Source of the DNA: DASRHY01 sp046765875 | GTDB taxonomy: Bacteria > Actinomycetota > Actinomycetes > Propionibacteriales > Kribbellaceae | DNA length: 6,662 nucleotides | Direction of reading: 5' to 3' | Assembly (NCBI GenBank): GCA_046765875.1 | Contig: JBKPSJ010000399.1 | Span: 1-6,662 of the forward strand | Part shown: one piece after another, positions 1 to 5,438 of the stretch | How the letters are laid out: each line of letters begins with the position of its first letter | Position numbering within the stretch: position 1 is the stretch's first letter | The notes under the pieces: model-generated | Databases searched by the model: none | What the model was told of the DNA's origin: nothing | The model's input: the letters and a program-made list of their open reading frames with translations, nothing else | Program-made: the position numbers and the translations under genes

Positions 1-303
1 GACGCCGCCGGTGTGGTCGAGCGTGCCGCAGCCGACGGCAGTGGCCCGCCCGTCCGGACGCGTGTAGTTGGGCTGGTCAAGGTCGGTGCCTGGGCTCAGT
101 TCGCGGCGATCCCGACCAGGCTCGATGAGACCATCGCCCATGCCAGCCGAACCGGCGACCTTACCCGGCTGTGCGCGCTCGTCGCCGACGGCCGGCTAGA
201 CGGACAGGTCGAACTGGAGAGTTCCTGGCGCGACCCGGCTCCGGCCATCGACGCGCTGCTGCGGCGCCGGATCGGCGGCAAAGTCGTGCTTCACGTCGAT
301 TGA
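1..303 (+). pseudogene. Remnant of a zinc-type medium-chain dehydrogenase/quinone reductase, Rossmann domain missing
   Basis: The frame is open from the first base, so the gene begins outside the window. The first ~35 residues (DAAGVVERAAADG, then RVVGLVKVGAWAQFAAIP) resemble the GroES-like catalytic domain of MDR-family zinc-binding dehydrogenases and NADPH:quinone reductases. The last ~50 (TGDLTRLCALVADGRLDGQ, then WRDPAPAIDALLRRR and GGKVVLHVD) resemble the extreme C-terminus of the same family. In intact relatives these blocks are separated by a nucleotide-binding Rossmann domain with a glycine-rich GxGxxG-type loop, roughly 150 residues; here they are joined within about ten residues (PTRLDETIAHAS) without losing frame. 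I infer an in-frame internal deletion, so the product could not bind NAD(P)H. Alternatively it is a natural fusion of domain ends, which I know of no precedent for. Family assignment is fairly sure; no start is visible. Confidence 0.7.
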
Positions 304-422
304 TCCAGACGTCAACTCGAACCCTCAACCCCTGCCTTACAAAATGCGGGATCAGGCGGTCGAAACCAGCCACGAACCGGTCAGCAATGGAGAAGCACGG
401 GTCAGCGGGCTGCGCGTAGCGT

Positions 423-450
423 GACGGTTGTGTGCATCACACCAACCGTC
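423..450. promoter_or_regulatory. Inverted repeat just upstream of the VOC gene
   Basis: The arms GACGGTTG (423-430) and CAACCGTC (443-450) are perfectly complementary over 8 bp, and the match continues inward for about four more bases if one base is bulged (GTGT against ACAC). The dyad lies one base before the ribosome site of the VOC gene. It could be an operator for a dimeric repressor or a 5'-leader hairpin. No regulator gene lies beside it in the window. The dyad is directly visible; its role is inference. Confidence 0.5.
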
Positions 451-451
451 T

Positions 452-458
452 AAGGAGG
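452..458 (+). promoter_or_regulatory. Ribosome binding site fixing the VOC gene start
   Basis: AAGGAGG lies six bases before the ATG at 465. It favours this ATG over the in-frame GTG at 432, which would place the ribosome site inside the coding sequence. Confidence 0.8.
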
Positions 459-464
459 CAAGGC

Positions 465-878
465 ATGAAAGCGACTGTGAGCTCGGTCCTGCTCGGTGTC
501 GAGGACATGGAGCGGTCCAAGTGGTTCTACACAGACGGTCTCGGCTGGAAGATCAAGCGGGACTATGGCGTGTCGGTCTTCTTCGAATCCGACGGTGGCT
601 CGCTCGTCGGCTTCTATGGCCGTGACGGCCTGGCCGCCGAGGTGGGAACCAGCCCCGACGGCGCCGGCTTCAGCGGGATGGTCCTGACCTACGTGGTACG
701 AAGCGAGGCACGCGTCGACGAGATCCTCGCAGCGGCCGACAAGGCTGGCGCCACGATCCTCAAACCGGCCGCGGCCCTGCCGTGGGGCGGGTACGGCGGC
801 ACGTTCGCGGACCCCGACGGCCACATCTGGAGCATCGGCTACAGCGCGCGGGGCAAAGACCAGCCCTACGCGGAGTAG
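465..878 (+). CDS. VOC-superfamily (glyoxalase/bleomycin-resistance fold) protein
   Basis: The 137-residue protein has the usual size of a single-module vicinal-oxygen-chelate protein. The first beta-alpha unit reads VLLGVEDMERSKWFYTDGLGW (the 'V.D...s..FY...LG' signature, residues ~9-29). The C-terminal unit ends FADPDGHIWSIGYS, the family's 'DPDGH.W' turn. VOC proteins include glyoxalases, ring-cleaving dioxygenases and antibiotic-binding proteins; the reaction here cannot be named. The metal-ligand glutamate often found after 'DPDGH.W' is replaced by serine (WSIGY), and no histidine stands at the end of the first strand, so this may be a binding rather than a metal-dependent catalytic version. 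It is probably cytosolic: no signal or membrane segment is seen. It lies alone between an upstream dyad and a downstream hairpin. The start was chosen by its ribosome site. Confidence 0.88.
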   Translation: MKATVSSVLLGVEDMERSKWFYTDGLGWKIKRDYGVSVFFESDGGSLVGFYGRDGLAAEVGTSPDGAGFSGMVLTYVVRSEARVDEILAAADKAGATILKPAAALPWGGYGGTFADPDGHIWSIGYSARGKDQPYAE

Positions 879-927
879 CCAGCAGCGATGCCGGGCATTC
901 ACCCACCCGGACGGCTTGCCCGTGGCA

Positions 928-958
928 CGCCGCGCCGCCGTGACGGGGCGGCGCGGCG
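928..958 (+). terminator. GC-rich hairpin between the VOC and YdeI-like genes
   Basis: A perfect 12-bp inverted repeat (928-939 against 947-958) encloses a 7-base loop, 49 bases after the VOC stop. No T-run follows, as is common for hairpin terminators in high-G+C Gram-positives. It suggests the two flanking genes are separate transcription units. Confidence 0.6.
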
Positions 959-1004
959 CAGCGCACCGGCGCTACGAGCTCACACAAGTTGAAAGGAGCA
1001 GACC

Positions 1005-1493
1005 ATGAAGTTTCGATCCCATGTCGAACCGCCGGAGCCCATGAGGGGCTTGGAAGTCCCCCCGGAGCTAGTGGAGGCGCTCGGCGGCGGCAAGCGGCCG
1101 GCGGTGACCATCACGATCAACGGGCATTCCTGGAGGAGCAGGGTCGCCATCATGCGTGGCCGCCACCTGCTCGGCCTCAGCAATGCCAACCGAAAGGCCG
1201 CCGGGGTGGTGACCGGCGACGAGGTCGAGGTTGAGGTGGAGCTCGATGCAGAGTCCCGTGCTGTGATCGAGCCCGCGGACTTCGCCCGTGCCCTGGACGC
1301 CGACCCGGTCGCCCGCGCCGCCTACGACCGCCTGTCCTACAGCCGCAAGCGTGAGCACGTGCTCGCCATCGACAAAGCGAAGATGACCCAGACGCGCACG
1401 CGACTGATCGAGAAGACACTGGCTCGGCTACGAGACCAGGAGCCGGCACGGCGCCGAGCGGCCCGCGCCAAGGCCCGAGACGACCACCCCTGA
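1005..1493 (+). CDS. YdeI/OmpD-associated family protein with DUF1905-like N-terminus
   Basis: A 162-residue protein. Residues ~1-82 form a small beta-rich domain with DUF1905 features: an F.. start, PPELVEALGGGKRPAVTITINGH, and then GDEVEVEVELD. The stretch from ~86 to 143 is a YdeI/OmpD-associated C-terminal helix region, containing ALDADPVARAAYDRLSYSRKREHV and an RL.KTLARL helix. The SYSRKREHV block (111-119) is the most diagnostic piece. The family is widespread, has no settled biochemical role, and is often found near other small stress-type genes such as VOC proteins. The tail after residue 145 is very basic (RRRAARAKAR). AAAGGAG at 992-998 lies six bases before the ATG, supporting this start. 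It is probably cytosolic. Family assignment is secure, function is not. Confidence 0.88.
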   Translation: MKFRSHVEPPEPMRGLEVPPELVEALGGGKRPAVTITINGHSWRSRVAIMRGRHLLGLSNANRKAAGVVTGDEVEVEVELDAESRAVIEPADFARALDADPVARAAYDRLSYSRKREHVLAIDKAKMTQTRTRLIEKTLARLRDQEPARRRAARAKARDDHP

Positions 1494-1765
1494 CGCCATC
1501 AAGACAACCACCGCGCATGCCTGACCGGCACGCGTGCTTGAGGCTCGAATGGACGACCTGCGGATTAAAAGGCCGCAGCCACCCGCCGCATACGGCCCCA
1601 CCAGACTCCACCAGCCACACGAATGCCCCCACCGGGGGGCCAGGTTCCCCACCGATCGCCGCGAGTTCGCGTCACGAACCGTGTCACGCGGCGGCCGGGG
1701 ATTCACCTGCGGGGGAGGTGAGGGCGCCCGACGGTCGACCTTGGCGGACGCCCTCCGCGACCGGA
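1494..1765. other. Gene-free interval with hairpins and a tRNA-like scar
   Basis: No frame here gives a recognisable protein. It holds the tRNA-Lys-like segment described separately (1541-1578) and a short hairpin, TCACCT/AGGTGA at 1703-1708 and 1716-1721. A smaller GCGGA/TCCGC stem sits near 1744-1758, just beyond the stop of the leftward ssb remnant, and could end its transcript. The hairpins are visible; their roles are guesses. Confidence 0.4.
1541..1578 (-). pseudogene. Decayed tRNA-Lys(UUU)-like anticodon arm and T-arm remnant
   Basis: On the minus strand, GCGG then a C, CTTTTAA and TCCGC form an anticodon-arm-like hairpin with a UUU anticodon, followed by AGGTCGT and a T-loop-like TTCGAGC. 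The plus-strand stretch ending GCGGATTAAAAG (1540-1571) matches the half-tRNA near 6600 at 25 of 32 positions. The T stem does not pair and no acceptor stem is recognisable, so it cannot be a working tRNA. The hairpin CTGCGG/CCGCAG at 1558-1563 and 1573-1578 is the anticodon stem plus one extra pair. It may be an old attachment-site scar, or a chance hairpin with partial similarity. Confidence 0.4.
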
Positions 1766-1866
1766 TCAGGACGCCTGTTCGCCGATGTCGTGCGGGTCCT
1801 CGTCGGAGGCCGGGGTGCGGGTGGTCTTGCTGATCCGGGTGGTGGCCCGGCGCAGGCTCGGCCCCA

Positions 1867-1874
1867 CGATTTCG
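1867..1874. repeat. Left target-site duplication of the ISL3 element
   Basis: CGATTTCG directly abuts the left end of the IS and is repeated exactly at 3311-3318. Eight base pairs is the typical duplication length for ISL3-family elements. Confidence 0.92.
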
Positions 1875-1898
1875 GGCTCTTCGCAGTTGAGGGTGTAG
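1875..1898. repeat. Left terminal inverted repeat of the ISL3 element
   Basis: The first eight bases (GGCTCTTC) and the last ten (GAGGGTGTAG) are identical to the reverse complement of the right end. The four mismatches all fall at positions 9-14 of the repeat. Confidence 0.93.
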
Positions 1899-1929
1899 GA
1901 CCGGTTGGCGCGTCGGTGCCCGGGTAGGG

Positions 1930-1984
1930 GTCGAGGTCTTCCGAGGATGGAAGTTCTCACACTGCCCATCCGGAAGACCTCGAC
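1930..1984 (+). promoter_or_regulatory. Perfect 14-bp inverted repeat ending at the transposase start codon
   Basis: The arms GTCGAGGTCTTCCG (1930-1943) and CGGAAGACCTCGAC (1971-1984) are exact reverse complements around a 27-base loop. The right arm contains GGAAG (1972-1976), the only plausible ribosome site for the GTG at 1985, and ends on the base before that GTG. A transcript entering from outside the IS would fold this hairpin and hide the ribosome site, whereas one starting inside the loop would not. Such fold-back control of transposase translation is known in other IS families (for example IS10). The structure is directly visible; its role here is inference. A DNA-level operator is the alternative. 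Confidence 0.7.
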
Positions 1985-3304
1985 GTGCACGACGCTACCC
2001 CCGCTGCGGGCTTCGACCGCCCTGACCTGACCACGTTCTGCCGGCTCGATGAACTCGGCCTGGAAGTCACCGGGCAACGACTCGAACCGGATCGTGCGGT
2101 GCTGGCGTGCCGGGTCGTCGAGCCAGACCGGTGGTGCCGTCGTTGCGGATGCGAAGGTGTCGCTCGTGACACGGTGACCCGTCGGTTGGCGCACGAGCCG
2201 TTCGGCTGGCGCCCCACGGTCTTGGTGGTGACGGTTCGCCGCTACCGGTGCACCGGGTGTGGGCATGTGTGGCGCCAAGACAGCACCGGCGCGGCCGAGC
2301 CGCGGGCGAAGCTGTCGCGCGGTGGCCTGCGGTGGGCACTGGAAGCCATCGTGGTCCAGCACCTCACGATGGCACGTGTCGCCGAAGGACTCGCGGTGTC
2401 GTGGAACACCGCCAACGACGCCGTCCTGGCCGAGGGCAAGCGGGTCCTGATCGAGGACCCGGGCCGGTTCGACGACGTGAGCGTGATCGGTGTGGACGAG
2501 CACGTGTGGCGCCACACCCGCCGCGGCGACAAGTACGTCACCGTGATCATTGATCTCACCCCGATCCGCGACGGCACCGGCCCGGCCAGGCTGCTGGACA
2601 TGGTCGAGGGCCGCTCCAAGCAGGCGTTCAAGACCTGGCTCGCGGGCCGGCCCAAGGCCTGGCGCGATCAGGTGGAGGTCGTCGCGATGGACGGGTTCAC
2701 CGGGTTCAAGACCGCCACCGCTGAGGAACTGCCCGACGCCGTGGCGGTGATGGACCCCTTCCACGTGGTGCGTCTGGCCGGCGAGGCCCTCGATCAGTGC
2801 CGCCGCCGGGTCCAACAAGCCATCCACGGCCACCGAGGCCGGGTCGGCGACCCGCTGTATGCCGCGCGACGGATGCTGCACACCGGTGCCGAACTGCTCA
2901 CCGACAAGCAGGCTGACCGCTTGACGGCACTGTTCGCCGCCGACGCACACGTCGAAGTCGAAGCGACCCGGGGCATCTACCAGCGGATGATCGCCGCCTA
3001 CCGCGAACCCGACCGGCGGCGAGGCCGTGAACTGATGAGCAAGCTGATCGACACGATCAGCCACAGCGTCCCAGCGGCACTGACCGAGCTCATCACCCTG
3101 GGCGGGACACTGAAGAAACGGGCCGCCGACGTGCTGGCCTACTTCGACCGGCCCGGCACCAGCAACGGCCCCACAGAAGCGATCAACGGCCGACTGGAAC
3201 ACCTGCGCGGCAGCGCACTCGGCTTTCGCAACCTCACCAACTACATCGCCAGATCCCTCCTCAAGACCGGCGGCTTCAGACCCCAACTACACCCTCGATC
3301 GTGA
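1985..3304 (+). CDS. ISL3-family transposase
   Basis: A full-length 439-residue DDE transposase that excises and inserts the surrounding element by binding its terminal repeats. The N-terminal region carries a zinc ribbon with C51/C54 (WCRRC) and C89/C92 (RYRCTGC). A helix-turn-helix-like part follows (~115-150, with MARVAEGLAVSWNTANDAV). The catalytic domain shows D171 (VIGVDEHVWRH), D236 (VVAMDGFTGFK), the DPFHV block at 257-261, and E398 (NGPTEAINGRLEHL). I take D171, D236 and E398 as the likely triad from family pattern. The GTG start follows a GGAAG site by eight bases; the frame is closed by a stop at 1925-1927 and no other in-frame ATG or GTG lies between. The stop codon falls inside the right inverted repeat. 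A 14-bp dyad covers the ribosome site and may restrain translation. No frameshift or missing motif is seen. Confidence 0.95.
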   Translation: MHDATPAAGFDRPDLTTFCRLDELGLEVTGQRLEPDRAVLACRVVEPDRWCRRCGCEGVARDTVTRRLAHEPFGWRPTVLVVTVRRYRCTGCGHVWRQDSTGAAEPRAKLSRGGLRWALEAIVVQHLTMARVAEGLAVSWNTANDAVLAEGKRVLIEDPGRFDDVSVIGVDEHVWRHTRRGDKYVTVIIDLTPIRDGTGPARLLDMVEGRSKQAFKTWLAGRPKAWRDQVEVVAMDGFTGFKTATAEELPDAVAVMDPFHVVRLAGEALDQCRRRVQQAIHGHRGRVGDPLYAARRMLHTGAELLTDKQADRLTALFAADAHVEVEATRGIYQRMIAAYREPDRRRGRELMSKLIDTISHSVPAALTELITLGGTLKKRAADVLAYFDRPGTSNGPTEAINGRLEHLRGSALGFRNLTNYIARSLLKTGGFRPQLHPRS

Positions 3305-3310
3305 AGAGCC
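3287..3310. repeat. Right terminal inverted repeat of the ISL3 element
   Basis: This is the mirror of 1875-1898 at 20 of 24 positions, ending GAAGAGCC. The transposase TGA (3302-3304) lies within it. Confidence 0.93.
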
Positions 3311-3318
3311 CGATTTCG
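3311..3318. repeat. Right target-site duplication of the ISL3 element
   Basis: An exact second copy of CGATTTCG. Deleting it together with the IS restores a continuous ssb-like reading frame (RVLAEI followed by VGPSL). Confidence 0.92.
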
Positions 3319-3431
3319 GCCAGAACCCGCTGCGCGGTCCGCTTCTCGCCAGACTGCTTTTCAGTCCACACGTCGGTGGTGACGGTCCCATGCACGAAGA
3401 CCCTGTCGCCCTTCGCCAACGGTTCGGCGCC

Positions 3432-4115
3432 TCAGTTCCAGGGGTGCTTGCGGTCCGCGGTGCCGGGCCTGACCAGGCCGCTCTCGTAGGCGTAGATGAC
3501 GACTTGGACTCGGTCTGGGACACCGAGTTTCTGCAGGATGCGTGCGACGTGGGTCTTGGCTGTTGCATCGGTGATGACCAGGCGGTCGCAGATCTCAGGG
3601 TTGGAGCGCCCCGCGATCAATAGGTCGAAGACCTGCCGTTCGCGAGGTGTCAGCGACGCGACAGCGACCGGAGGCTGGTCGGGGGGTGCAGCGGGATGGC
3701 GGGCGAACTCTTCGATGACCGACCGGGTGATCGATGGCGCGAGCAGGGCGTCGCCGTTGGCGATGATCCGCACCGCGTCGGCGATCTGTTCGGGCGGCGC
3801 GTCCTTTAGCATGAACCCGCTTGCCCCGGCCCGCAGCGACTCGTAGACGTAGTTGTCCAGGCCAAACGTGGTCAGCATCAGCACCCGGACGACCGGACAC
3901 GATCGCACGATCCGGCGGGTCGCCTCGATCCCGTCCAGCGACGGCATCCGGATATCCATCACCACGACGTCGGGCCGGAGCCGATCGGCCGCGGCCACGG
4001 CCTCCAACCCGTCCTTGGCTTCACCGACGACCTGGGTGTCTGGTTCGACGTCGAGGATCTTGCGCAGCCCGACGCGCACCAGGCCCTGGTCGTCGGCGAT
4101 AACGACTCGGATCAT
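3432..4115 (-). CDS. NarL/LuxR-type response regulator
   Basis: A 227-residue cytosolic DNA-binding regulator, presumably phosphorylated by the kinase encoded just upstream. The receiver domain (~1-118) has the acidic pair D8-D9, phospho-acceptor D54 (VVVMDIRMP), T82 (MLTTF) and K104 (FMLKDAPP). A LuxR-type helix-turn-helix spans ~153-212: LTPRERQVFDLLIAGRSNPE, then a recognition helix with DATAKTHVARILQKLGV. The ATG at 4113-4115 was preferred over the GTG three codons upstream, because MIRVVIADDQ is the usual start and AGGTGG precedes it by five bases. It lies 10 bases after the kinase stop, so the two form an operon. The C-terminus extends slightly beyond the usual ESGLVRPG end (TADRKHPWN), and its stop is followed at once, in the same frame, by the ssb remnant, suggesting a recombination junction nearby. 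Targets are unknown; the divergent membrane protein gene is a natural candidate. Confidence 0.95.
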   Translation of the reverse strand: MIRVVIADDQGLVRVGLRKILDVEPDTQVVGEAKDGLEAVAAADRLRPDVVVMDIRMPSLDGIEATRRIVRSCPVVRVLMLTTFGLDNYVYESLRAGASGFMLKDAPPEQIADAVRIIANGDALLAPSITRSVIEEFARHPAAPPDQPPVAVASLTPRERQVFDLLIAGRSNPEICDRLVITDATAKTHVARILQKLGVPDRVQVVIYAYESGLVRPGTADRKHPWN

Positions 4116-4125
4116 GGCTCCCACC

Positions 4126-5304
4126 TCACCGGGTCGGCAGCACGACGCGGACCGCGAAACCTCCGGCCGGGCGTCGGCCCGCGTCGAGGGTGCCGCCGTA
4201 CAGGGCGACCCGTTCGCGCATCCCGATCAGCCCATGTCCCACACCGTGTCCCAGCCCGTGTCCCCGCCCGTCTCCGGCGTGCCCGGGCTCGGATCGACGG
4301 CCCGGTCCATCGTCGAGGATCTCGATCTCGAGAGACTCGACGCCGTACCGCACGCGGACCTCGGTACGCGTGTCGCCGGCGTACCTGAGCGCGTTGGTCA
4401 GCCCTTCCTGGACGATGCGGTAGGCGGAAAGGTCGATGCCGACAGGAAGCTCGTGCGGCTCGCCTTCCATTCGCAGTTCGATGTCCAGGCCGGCCGAGCG
4501 CATCTGATCGACCAGCGTCGCGATGTCGCCGACCCGGGGCTGCGGCGCCAATCCCTCCGCCTCGTCGCTACGCAGCACGCCGACCAGGCGTCGCATCTCG
4601 GTCAGCGCCGAGCGCCCGACGCGTTCGATCGTGGTCAACACCTCACGCGTGGACTGCTGGTCCGGGTCCAAGACCCGGCGCTCGGCACCGGCCTGCACGA
4701 CCATCATCGACACATGGTGTGCGATGACGTCGTGCAGCTCCCGCGCGATCCGGGCCCGCTCCTCGATGATCGCCTCCCGCGTGGCCAGTTCCCGCTCCCG
4801 CTCGGCCAGGCCGAGTCGACGATCGCGGTCCCCCACCACCCGGCGCAGCAGCACCATCACCACCACGGCCCCGACGGTGAACGCTGCGATCGCGTCCAGG
4901 TTTTCGCGGAGGACCAGCTGGGGGGCGACGTCGCTGAGCGCGAACCATGCCACGCCCAGCACGAACCACCGCAGAGATGTCCACACCGTCAGCGCGTAGA
5001 GCGCGCAGAACCACGCGATCGTGACCGGTCCGACCGGCAAGGCGACGAAGACCCCGGTCACCACCAGTGCGGTCTGTACGCCGAGCCCAACCGCGGTTGG
5101 GAACCTGCGTCGGCCGGCCACCGTCGCGCACACCCCTCCACCGACGACCAAGGTCACCAGCCGCCCAGAGGTGGACATCGACAGCAACGCCGCCTGCAGT
5201 CCCACGCCGACGACCAAGGCGACGGCAAGCAGGCGATCCTTCCCGGCCGCGTCCAACCGCGCACCCATATCGGTCACGCTAGGCGTCCCCGCCCCGGCTG
5301 TCAT
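4126..5304 (-). CDS. Membrane sensor histidine kinase, HisKA_3 (NarL-partner) type
   Basis: A 392-residue kinase. The N-terminal half (~25-153) has about five or six hydrophobic membrane segments with very short loops and no obvious extracellular sensor domain, suggesting sensing within or at the membrane. After a charged linker (~154-185), the HisKA_3 phospho-acceptor block is ARIARELHDVIAHHVSMMVVQAG with H191. The ATPase domain has N304 (EGLTNALRYAG), the DDGPG box (331-335) and a GHGLIGMRERV lid end (~356-366). Between these boxes the lid carries an unusual Gly-His repeat (GRGHGLGHGVGHG). It is encoded directly upstream of the response regulator and probably autophosphorylates and transfers phosphate to its D54. 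The ATG at 5304 was chosen, but only a weak GGGTGG site precedes it. A TTG one codon earlier, or V10/M13 downstream, remains possible. The signal sensed is unknown. Confidence 0.94.
   Translation of the reverse strand: MTAGAGTPSVTDMGARLDAAGKDRLLAVALVVGVGLQAALLSMSTSGRLVTLVVGGGVCATVAGRRRFPTAVGLGVQTALVVTGVFVALPVGPVTIAWFCALYALTVWTSLRWFVLGVAWFALSDVAPQLVLRENLDAIAAFTVGAVVVMVLLRRVVGDRDRRLGLAERERELATREAIIEERARIARELHDVIAHHVSMMVVQAGAERRVLDPDQQSTREVLTTIERVGRSALTEMRRLVGVLRSDEAEGLAPQPRVGDIATLVDQMRSAGLDIELRMEGEPHELPVGIDLSAYRIVQEGLTNALRYAGDTRTEVRVRYGVESLEIEILDDGPGRRSEPGHAGDGRGHGLGHGVGHGLIGMRERVALYGGTLDAGRRPAGGFAVRVVLPTR
4231..4278. repeat. Imperfect 12-base tandem repeat inside the kinase gene
   Basis: Four 12-base units (4231-4242, 4243-4254, 4255-4266, 4267-4278) share the pattern CCCGTGTCCC-- with a few substitutions. 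On the coding strand they encode tetrapeptides of the form (R/L/V)GHG in the ATP-lid region. The length is a multiple of three, so copy-number changes would keep the frame. Confidence 0.7.
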
Positions 5305-5438
5305 CAACCACCCAGACGATGAGTAGCGCTGCAGAAATCACCCGATCGGCCGACGCCAAGATCCACGAGGCGGGCGACGACGCGCACCGGCGACGGCGCC
5401 TACCTTCGCACCGTCCACAAGCCGGCAGGAGGCACACC
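5305..5438. promoter_or_regulatory. Divergent promoter region between the kinase operon and the membrane protein gene
   Basis: These 134 bases separate two genes read in opposite directions and must contain their promoters unless transcripts are leaderless. I could not pick out convincing -35/-10 hexamers, nor a clear two-fold operator for a LuxR-type regulator. An in-frame ATG at 5319 could extend the rightward gene by 40 residues, but that extension is arginine-rich, low in conserved character and has no ribosome site. Confidence 0.5.
5427..5432 (+). promoter_or_regulatory. Ribosome binding site fixing the membrane protein start
   Basis: A perfect AGGAGG lies six bases before the ATG at 5439, which decides against the longer frame starting at 5319. 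Confidence 0.85.

Larger units (their letters stand above)
1875..3310 (+). mobile_element. Complete ISL3-family insertion sequence (1436 bp)
   Basis: The element begins GGCTCTTC and ends GAAGAGCC, the hallmark termini of the ISL3 family. Its 24-bp terminal inverted repeats match at 20 positions, it carries one full-length transposase, and identical 8-bp copies of CGATTTCG flank it. Length, termini, duplication size and transposase all agree with ISL3. It sits inside the leftward ssb remnant, with its transposase running opposite to that gene. Perfect target copies and an undamaged transposase suggest a fairly recent insertion by an element that may still be active. No passenger gene is present. 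Confidence 0.95.
1766..3430 (-). pseudogene. ssb: N-terminally truncated single-stranded-DNA-binding protein gene, split by an ISL3 element
   Basis: Reading leftward from 3430, the minus strand gives AEPLAKGDRVFVHGTVTTD, then VWTEKQSGEKRTAQRVLAEI, up to the IS edge. After removing the IS and one 8-bp target copy, the same frame continues VGPSLRRATTRISKTTRTP and ends EDPHDIGEQAS with a stop at 1766-1768. The pattern 'KGD.V.V.G...T..W..K.SGEKR' is that of the second half of the OB fold of SSB proteins, which coat single-stranded DNA during replication and repair. The first half of the OB fold is absent: the frame runs upstream straight into the TGA of the response regulator gene (3432-3434). 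Two lesions are therefore visible, a 5' truncation and the later IS insertion. The acidic tail is short and lacks a clear DDxIPF tip, as in secondary actinobacterial SSB paralogues. It is not expected to be functional. Confidence 0.8.

Noticed and set aside
423..460. The idea that a CRISPR-like or phage repeat array lies in the intergenic dyads
   Set aside because: Only single dyads occur; no regularly spaced repeats with variable spacers are present anywhere in the window.
1766..3286. A 506-codon open frame on the minus strand
   Set aside because: It runs antisense through the ISL3 transposase and has no family features across the IS; only its last ~33 codons, left of the IS, are real (ssb remnant).
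3853..5322. A 489-codon open frame on the plus strand
   Set aside because: It is antisense to the kinase and part of the regulator; its composition is His/Arg/Pro-rich without motifs, while the minus strand has all kinase and receiver motifs.
5319..5438. A 40-residue N-terminal extension of the membrane protein
   Set aside because: It lacks a ribosome site and is Arg/His-rich; the ATG at 5439 has an ideal site. A leaderless start at 5319 is possible but less likely.
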